From an uncultured Eubacterium sp. (GTDB lineage Bacteria > Bacillota > Clostridia > Lachnospirales > Lachnospiraceae): DNA of 26,478 nucleotides. The position numbers were made by a program, and so were the translations under genes. Below the pieces are notes generated by a model. That model saw only the letters and a program-made list of their open reading frames with translations. It made no database searches and had not been told where the DNA came from. The DNA lies in contig URYE01000031.1 of the NCBI GenBank assembly GCA_900551945.1, positions 1-26,478 of the forward strand, read 5' to 3'. Of this stretch, positions 22,084 through 26,478 are shown one piece after another; the first letter of the stretch is position 1, and each line of letters begins with the position of its first letter.

Positions 22084-23112
22084 ATGAGTTTTGAATTTGT
22101 AAGAAAGCTTCCAATTCCTAGCGAAATCAAGGAACAGTATCCTGTACCTGAAAAAGCAGCACAGATTAAGATTGAACGAGATAAGGAAATCAAAGATGTC
22201 TTTACAGGCGACTCAGATAAATTTTTAGTTATCATAGGCCCATGTTCAGCAGATAATGAAGAAGCGGTTCTTGATTATACTACTCGTCTTGTCAAGGTTC
22301 AAGAAAAAGTTAAAGACAAGCTTATAATTATTCCTCGTGTATATACTAATAAGCCTAGAACAACTGGAACTGGATATAAGGGAATGTTACATCAGCCTGA
22401 CCCTGAAAAGAAGCCGGATTTATTAGGCGGACTTATTGCTATTCGTAAAATGCACATTGATGTTATTAGTCAGACAGGACTTACTCCTGCTGATGAAATG
22501 CTTTATCCTGAAAACTATTGGTTTTTATCAGATGTTTTATCTTATGTTGCAATTGGCGCTCGTTCAGTTGAAGACCAACAACATAGATTAACAGCAAGTG
22601 GTATTGATGTTCCAGCAGGTATGAAGAACCCTACAAGTGGTGATTTTTCTGTTATGCTTAACTCTGTAGTAGCAGCTCAAGCAAAGCAGACATTTATATA
22701 TCGAAATTGGGAAGTAAATACACCAGGCAACCCTCTTACTCACACTATTTTAAGAGGTGCTGTTAATAAGCATGGTCAGTGTATTCCTAACTATCACTAT
22801 GAAGACCTTAACCGTCTTTTTAATATGTATTCTGAACGTGACCTTGCTAATCCTGCCGTTGTTGTTGATGCTAATCACAGCAATTCTAACAAGCAGTTCA
22901 AGGAACAGATTAGAATTACTAAGGAAGTGTTACACAGCCGTAATCACTCAGCAGATATCAAGAATTTTGTTAAGGGTATTATGATTGAAAGTTACATCGA
23001 AGAAGGCAATCAAAAGGTTGGAGAAGGTGTATATGGAAAGTCTATTACAGACCCATGTCTTGGCTGGGAAGACTCAGAAAAACTTATATATCAGATTGCT
23101 GATTTAGTATAA
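22084..23112 (+). CDS. 3-deoxy-7-phosphoheptulonate synthase, class I (AroFGH type)
   Basis: Joins phosphoenolpyruvate and erythrose 4-phosphate to DAHP, the first step of aromatic amino-acid synthesis. The 342 residues are near the 350 of the E. coli isozymes. Seen in order: IIGPCSAD with the metal-ligand Cys54, PRVYTNKPRTTGTGYKG (substrate arginines), GARSVEDQQHR, GMKNPTSGD, VVDANHSNSNKQ (metal His), MIESYIEEGNQ (metal Glu) and SITDPCLGW (metal Asp). The N-terminal segment (about 1-45) resembles the part that forms the feedback site in AroF/G/H; which amino acid inhibits it cannot be told. GGAG precedes the ATG. It is monocistronic, so I give no isozyme letter. Confidence 0.94.
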   Translation: MSFEFVRKLPIPSEIKEQYPVPEKAAQIKIERDKEIKDVFTGDSDKFLVIIGPCSADNEEAVLDYTTRLVKVQEKVKDKLIIIPRVYTNKPRTTGTGYKGMLHQPDPEKKPDLLGGLIAIRKMHIDVISQTGLTPADEMLYPENYWFLSDVLSYVAIGARSVEDQQHRLTASGIDVPAGMKNPTSGDFSVMLNSVVAAQAKQTFIYRNWEVNTPGNPLTHTILRGAVNKHGQCIPNYHYEDLNRLFNMYSERDLANPAVVVDANHSNSNKQFKEQIRITKEVLHSRNHSADIKNFVKGIMIESYIEEGNQKVGEGVYGKSITDPCLGWEDSEKLIYQIADLV

Positions 23113-23128
23113 GATTTTATAAAAAATG

Positions 23129-23286
23129 GAGTCTATTTAAGTTAAAATGTAAGTGTTAAAAAACTCTAAAATAAGCAAAATGTTTTAATACCTAAAACGT
23201 TAGAAAATCGCAATGTCGTATCGCATTTCTAACGTTTTATAGCTTATCTAAGGGTTTCTTAATATTTACTTAAATAGGCTCTTTTT
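23129..23286 (+). terminator. Large imperfect palindrome ending the DAHP synthase transcript
   Basis: The outer arms GAGTCTATTTAAG (23129-23141) and CTTAAATAGGCTC (23269-23281) pair with one wobble and are followed by TTTTT. Inside are ATAAGC/GCTTAT (23171-23176, 23242-23247) and a perfect 14-bp stem TAAAACGTTAGAAA (23193-23206) with its inverse (23226-23239). At about 150 bp it is far larger than a normal terminator and may be a small palindromic element. Confidence 0.65.
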
Positions 23287-23293
23287 GTTTTTT

Positions 23294-23366
23294 GTCCATT
23301 CCAATGATTAAAACAGACTTATTTCTTATGTGAAGTTCCAATCATTTAAAGATGTGGACTTTTTAT
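23294..23366 (+). terminator. Second hairpin with T tract between aroF-type gene and spoIIM
   Basis: GTCCA plus AATGATT (23294-23298, 23303-23309) pair with AATCATT plus TGGAC (23340-23346, 23355-23359), followed by TTTTTATTT. The stem is interrupted and the loop is long, so it may be a back-up terminator. CCAAT-ATT is also repeated directly (23301, 23338). Confidence 0.45.
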
Positions 23367-23389
23367 TTACCACTTGAAGCAATACTTTT

Positions 23390-23959
23390 TTAATATATAT
23401 ACAAATATAACTTTTTTAATAGCATTGGATTGATATATGCTTCAAAATATGTTCCTACTAATAGCAATCCTATTGCGATTGCGATAATTATAACTACATT
23501 TCTTGCCGCAATTGTTTTGATACTATATCCTGATACAGTAAAGAGTTTTGTTATAAGGAAAAGTGTTAAACCATAAAATATATACTGTGGAAATACTGAT
23601 ACCATGTATACAAATACTCCACCTATTCCATAATGAAGTACCGCTGTACTTATTAATATTCCATTACAAATACCTAAATAACACATATATATTGATAAAA
23701 ATATGCCACTAAACACAGTAAGTCCAATTCCACATAAGATAACAAAATCTCGCAGTCTTGTCTTTATTATGTATTGCCAAAGGCTTACGTTATTTACAGA
23801 AATATCTATATAGTCTGATAAATATTTATCTGAATATATATCCATATTTTTTATAAGTCCTTTTTTTATAAGATTAATATAACATGTCCCTAGTAATATC
23901 CCTAAGAATAAGAAAAGTACAAATCTATATTTATGTATAACACTTTTAAATCCTACCAT
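23390..23959 (-). CDS. spoIIM: SpoIIM-family integral membrane protein
   Basis: Membrane protein of 189 residues with about five transmembrane helices (roughly 12-30, 72-95, 98-120, 128-145, 152-175). The C-terminal GTYFEAYINP matches the SpoIIM/DUF95 signature (a Gly...Glu-Ala...Pro ending). In sporulating Firmicutes SpoIIM works with SpoIID and SpoIIP in engulfment; shorter homologues also occur in non-sporulating bacteria. In Bacillus, spoIIM lies near the ADP-ribose pyrophosphatase gene nudF, as I recall, and the same pairing is seen here with the NUDIX gene 52 bp upstream. TGGAG precedes the ATG. Membership is likely; a role in sporulation is not proven by this window. Confidence 0.75.
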   Translation of the reverse strand: MVGFKSVIHKYRFVLFLFLGILLGTCYINLIKKGLIKNMDIYSDKYLSDYIDISVNNVSLWQYIIKTRLRDFVILCGIGLTVFSGIFLSIYMCYLGICNGILISTAVLHYGIGGVFVYMVSVFPQYIFYGLTLFLITKLFTVSGYSIKTIAARNVVIIIAIAIGLLLVGTYFEAYINPMLLKKLYLYIY

Positions 23960-24011
23960 AACGCTCCATTCTGCTTATTAAGCAATTTGATGATGTCGTT
24001 ATGAATATATG

Positions 24012-24539
24012 TTATTTTTTATTAATATATGACATTATAGCTGCAATAGTTTTTGAGTCTTGTATTTTGCCTGAATATATCATTTCAGATAATTCATCAG
24101 TTGTGTATGCTTCTATTTCAATATACTCATCTGGATCAAGGTGTTGCTGTGTTTTTGTTAAATTTTTAGCAACATATATTTCTACTACTTCATCGCAAAA
24201 TGCAACGGCTGTTACAATTGAGATAAGGTGTTCTAAATTGTCAGATTTATAACCTGTTTCTTCTTCAAGTTCTCTTGTGGCAGCAGTTATGCTTTCTTCA
24301 CCTTTGTTAATACCGCCTGCTGGTATTTCAAGAGTTTCTCTATCAAGTGCATTTCTATATTGTCTTACAAGTAGTATACGTCCATCTTCAAGCACTGGAA
24401 CTACTGCTGCCGCTCCAGAGTGTTCTATATAGTCCCATTTTGCAGTATTTCCATCTGGGGTATAAATAGTATCTGCATACATAGACAACATAGAGCCTTT
24501 ATACATTAATTTTCTATCTATTCTTTTAATATGGTTCAT
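24012..24539 (-). CDS. nudF: NUDIX hydrolase, probable ADP-ribose pyrophosphatase
   Basis: Hydrolyses ADP-ribose to AMP and ribose-5-phosphate. The Nudix box is complete and matches GX5EX7REUXEEXGU (GINKGEESITAATRELEEE and following). The preceding RQYRNALDRETLEIPAGG is characteristic of ADP-ribose pyrophosphatases. The start is the ATG at 24539 (MNHIKRIDRKLMYKG), with AAAGGA eight bases upstream; the frame remains open 16 codons further up without a ribosome site. The product has 175 residues. It precedes the SpoIIM-like gene by 52 bp, likely in one transcript. Confidence 0.9.
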   Translation of the reverse strand: MNHIKRIDRKLMYKGSMLSMYADTIYTPDGNTAKWDYIEHSGAAAVVPVLEDGRILLVRQYRNALDRETLEIPAGGINKGEESITAATRELEEETGYKSDNLEHLISIVTAVAFCDEVVEIYVAKNLTKTQQHLDPDEYIEIEAYTTDELSEMIYSGKIQDSKTIAAIMSYINKK

Positions 24540-24605
24540 AAATAATCCTTTCTTAAGTTTATTTAAAGTTATCGCAATAATAATCAATTCTTATACACAT
24601 ACAAA

Positions 24606-24634
24606 TACTAATTTTGGTTTATTGTTCAAGTCAA
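24606..24634 (-). promoter_or_regulatory. Possible promoter of nudF-spoIIM
   Basis: On the minus strand, TTGACT (24629-24634) and TTAGTA (24606-24611) are 17 bp apart. The -35 is good and the -10 is weak. Confidence 0.45.
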
Positions 24635-24659
24635 TAAATTAATTCAATTATTTCTTGTA

Positions 24660-25457
24660 TTATTTTATCTTATTACAAGCTTCATAGCACTTATCAGTAG
24701 CCTTAATAACAGCATTTCTAAAGCCAAATTCTTCTAATGCTGAAACTCCTTGAATAGTTGTTCCACCAGGAGAGCATACATTATCTTTTAATTTAGCTGG
24801 GTGTTCGCCCGTTTCAAGTACCATTTTAGCAGAGCCAAGAACTGTCTGAGCTACAAGTTTATATGCGTCTTGTCTTGGTATACCATATTTTACAACACTA
24901 TCTGCTAGAGCTTCTATAAACATATATACATAGGCAGGTGAACTCCCGCTTGCACATGTGACGGCGTTCATAAGTTTCTCATCTACCAGCCTGTATGTAC
25001 CAAATGACTTAAAGAAGTTATCTAATACTTCTTTTTCCTCAAAGGAAAATTCCATTGCGTCATAAGCTACTCCGGTCATGGCTTCCCCTATAAGTGCAGG
25101 CGTATTCGGCATTGCGCGCACCACGCGGACCGGCTTCTCGAACTTTGCCTTGAGTGCATCTATCGAATGGCTGGGTGAAAGTGAGATAATTACATGTTCC
25201 TCCGTCACAACATACATGAGATTCCTGATAACAGCATCATACACCTGTGGTTTTACTGCAAGGATAATGTATTTTGCACTGTTAGCACATTCAGCATTTC
25301 CGGAAGCAGCCCTCACTCCTGTCTCATCGCTTACTGTCACCCTCTTTTTATCCGTAGCACATGAAAAGACAATATCAGCGGGAGAATAAGTTTTTAAAAG
25401 GCCTTTTAACATGGCATATCCCATATTGCCCATTCCGATAAATCCAAATGTACTCAT
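24660..25457 (-). CDS. proC: Pyrroline-5-carboxylate reductase
   Basis: Reduces pyrroline-5-carboxylate to proline with NAD(P)H, the last step of proline synthesis. The Rossmann motif FIGMGNMGYAML is at 5-16. RVVRAMPNTPALIGEAMTGV lies near 99-118, and the C-terminal signature VTCASGSSPAYVYMFIEAL and NVCSPGGTTIQGVSALEE follow. Length 265 is normal. GAGAGG lies upstream on the minus strand. Codon use changes within the gene: residues 1 to about 120 use codons such as CCG, CGC, GTG and GTC (one 60-base line is 63% G+C), while the rest looks like the AT-rich neighbours. The reading frame is intact across the change. Confidence 0.95.
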   Translation of the reverse strand: MSTFGFIGMGNMGYAMLKGLLKTYSPADIVFSCATDKKRVTVSDETGVRAASGNAECANSAKYIILAVKPQVYDAVIRNLMYVVTEEHVIISLSPSHSIDALKAKFEKPVRVVRAMPNTPALIGEAMTGVAYDAMEFSFEEKEVLDNFFKSFGTYRLVDEKLMNAVTCASGSSPAYVYMFIEALADSVVKYGIPRQDAYKLVAQTVLGSAKMVLETGEHPAKLKDNVCSPGGTTIQGVSALEEFGFRNAVIKATDKCYEACNKIK

Positions 25458-25526
25458 CTTCTCATTTTCCTCTCTAAGGTTAAAATTATCATAAACTGAA
25501 CTTTCAAAACAAATTTATTTAAGGTT

Positions 25527-26478
25527 CTATCTGTCTAACAGCTTTTCAACACTTACAAGCTTAACACAAAGAGTAAACAAAAGTGCTGCCTTCTTCATCT
25601 CGTCAACAGTCGGGAAGGACGGAGCTATTCTGATATTGGAATCCTCAGGATCTTTTCCATAAGGGAATGTGGCACCAGCTCCCGTAAGCACCATTCCTGC
25701 CTCTTTGCATTTTGCTACTATAGCCTTAGCGCAGCCAGGCAATGCATCAAATGATATGAAATATCCTCCAAGAGGCTTAGTCCAGGTTCCGATACCAAGA
25801 CCTGAAAGCTCATTGTCAAGAATCTCCTCGACTGCCTCGAACTTAGGTCTTAATATTTCAGCCTGCTTCATCATATGCTCCATAATACCCTGCTTGTTCT
25901 TATAGAACCTTATATGTCTTAACTGATTCAGCTTATCATAACCGATTGTCTGGATTGTCAATGACTTCTTAACTTCCGCAATGTTAGCCTTCGATGTGGC
26001 GAGTGCGGCAATTCCGGCTCCGGCAAAGCTTATCTTGGATGTTGAGGCGAATTCATAAACCATGTCAGGATTACCTGCCTTCTCACATTCAGTAAGTATA
26101 TCAAGAATCTGAGGCTGGTTGTCCTCATAAAGATAATGAACAACGTAAGCATTATCCCACATTATCCTGAAATCCTTCGCAGCAGGCTTAAGTGCAGCCA
26201 TTCTCCTGACAACCTCATTCGAATACACACATCCACCCGGGTTGGAAAATTTAGGTACGCACCATATACCCTTGATACTCTCATCCTCTGAGACGAGCTT
26301 CTCAACCATATCCATATCAGGACCGTCCTCTTTCATAGGGACGTTAATCATCTCAACTCCAAAATGCTGGGTAATGGCAAAATGTCTGTCATATCCCGGT
26401 ACCGGACACAGAAACTTAACCTTGTCAAGCTTGCACCAAGGTGTGCAGCCACCTGTTCCCTCGAGCATAAATCTGGAA
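25527..26478 (-). CDS. Aminotransferase class I/II, aspartate aminotransferase-like (5' end outside window)
   Basis: PLP-dependent aminotransferase; 317 codons are in the window, and the frame continues off the end (SRF before MLEGTGG), so the true start lies beyond 26478. Sequence features resemble the aspartate aminotransferase-like family of about 420-430 residues (Pfam PF12897 as I recall it): LEGTGGCTPWCKLDK, CVPKFSNPGG, IMWDNAYVVHYL (the Asp and Tyr that contact PLP), YEFASTSKISFAGAG (the Schiff-base Lys) and NIRIAPSFPT. About 100 N-terminal residues are missing from view. It lies 69 bp upstream of proC on the same strand, so one transcript is possible. Its codons are richer in G+C than those of the first 25 kb. 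Confidence 0.85.
   Translation of the reverse strand, partial: SRFMLEGTGGCTPWCKLDKVKFLCPVPGYDRHFAITQHFGVEMINVPMKEDGPDMDMVEKLVSEDESIKGIWCVPKFSNPGGCVYSNEVVRRMAALKPAAKDFRIMWDNAYVVHYLYEDNQPQILDILTECEKAGNPDMVYEFASTSKISFAGAGIAALATSKANIAEVKKSLTIQTIGYDKLNQLRHIRFYKNKQGIMEHMMKQAEILRPKFEAVEEILDNELSGLGIGTWTKPLGGYFISFDALPGCAKAIVAKCKEAGMVLTGAGATFPYGKDPEDSNIRIAPSFPTVDEMKKAALLFTLCVKLVSVEKLLDR

Noticed and set aside
24540..24587. A 16-residue N-terminal extension of the NUDIX protein
   Set aside because: No ribosome site precedes it, while AAAGGA is correctly placed for the ATG at 24539.

Overview
The window looks like chromosome of an AT-rich Firmicute, most likely a Lachnospiraceae-type anaerobic Clostridia. 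The reasons are the gene order rplU-prp-rpmA-obgE-yhbY-nadD-yqeK-rsfS, an L27 with the Firmicutes N-terminal extension next to the protease that removes it, a LexA repressor, a SpoIIM-family protein, strong GGAGG ribosome sites, and low G+C (about one third by eye). Species cannot be fixed from the sequence alone.

Layout. Bases 1-4614: plus-strand ribosome-assembly and NAD cluster, ending in a perfect 17-bp terminator hairpin after rsfS. 4855-5475: lexA (minus) with its own promoter and a LexA-like box. 5913-8122: an HD-GYP-like protein that has lost metal ligands, then a small DEAD-box helicase. 8123-11245: a recombination-rich stretch with a tyrosine recombinase (plus) preceded by a 34-bp lox-like inverted repeat, a small serine recombinase (minus), many inverted repeats, and a frameshifted gene remnant. 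11246-14496 (minus): a C-terminally short aldo/keto reductase, then kduD and kduI for pectin-derived uronates. 14866-17017 (minus): pdp and truA. 17337-21624 (minus): apbE, then a heme/FMN membrane protein and a Tp47-like surface protein, which look like an extracytoplasmic flavin redox module. 22084-23112 (plus): class I DAHP synthase. 23390-26478 (minus): SpoIIM-like protein, NUDIX ADP-ribose pyrophosphatase, proC, and the 3' part of an aminotransferase that runs off the window.

How the genes work together. Prp trims L27, and Obg, YhbY and RsfS act on ribosome assembly or silencing. KduI and KduD are successive steps from unsaturated galacturonate to 2-keto-3-deoxygluconate. ApbE should attach FMN to Thr364 of the membrane protein, which has two candidate heme-ligand histidines. 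The Tp47-like protein is encoded 78 bp downstream of that gene, probably in the same transcript.

Most novel signals: the Tp47-like/flavoprotein/ApbE locus, the lox-like site and its scattered half-arms upstream of the tyrosine recombinase, inverted copies of an 18-bp sequence flanking the serine recombinase, the degenerate HD-GYP protein, paired operator-like repeats in the apbE and FMN-protein promoters, and a composition change inside proC that continues to the window end. No tRNA, rRNA or CRISPR array was seen.
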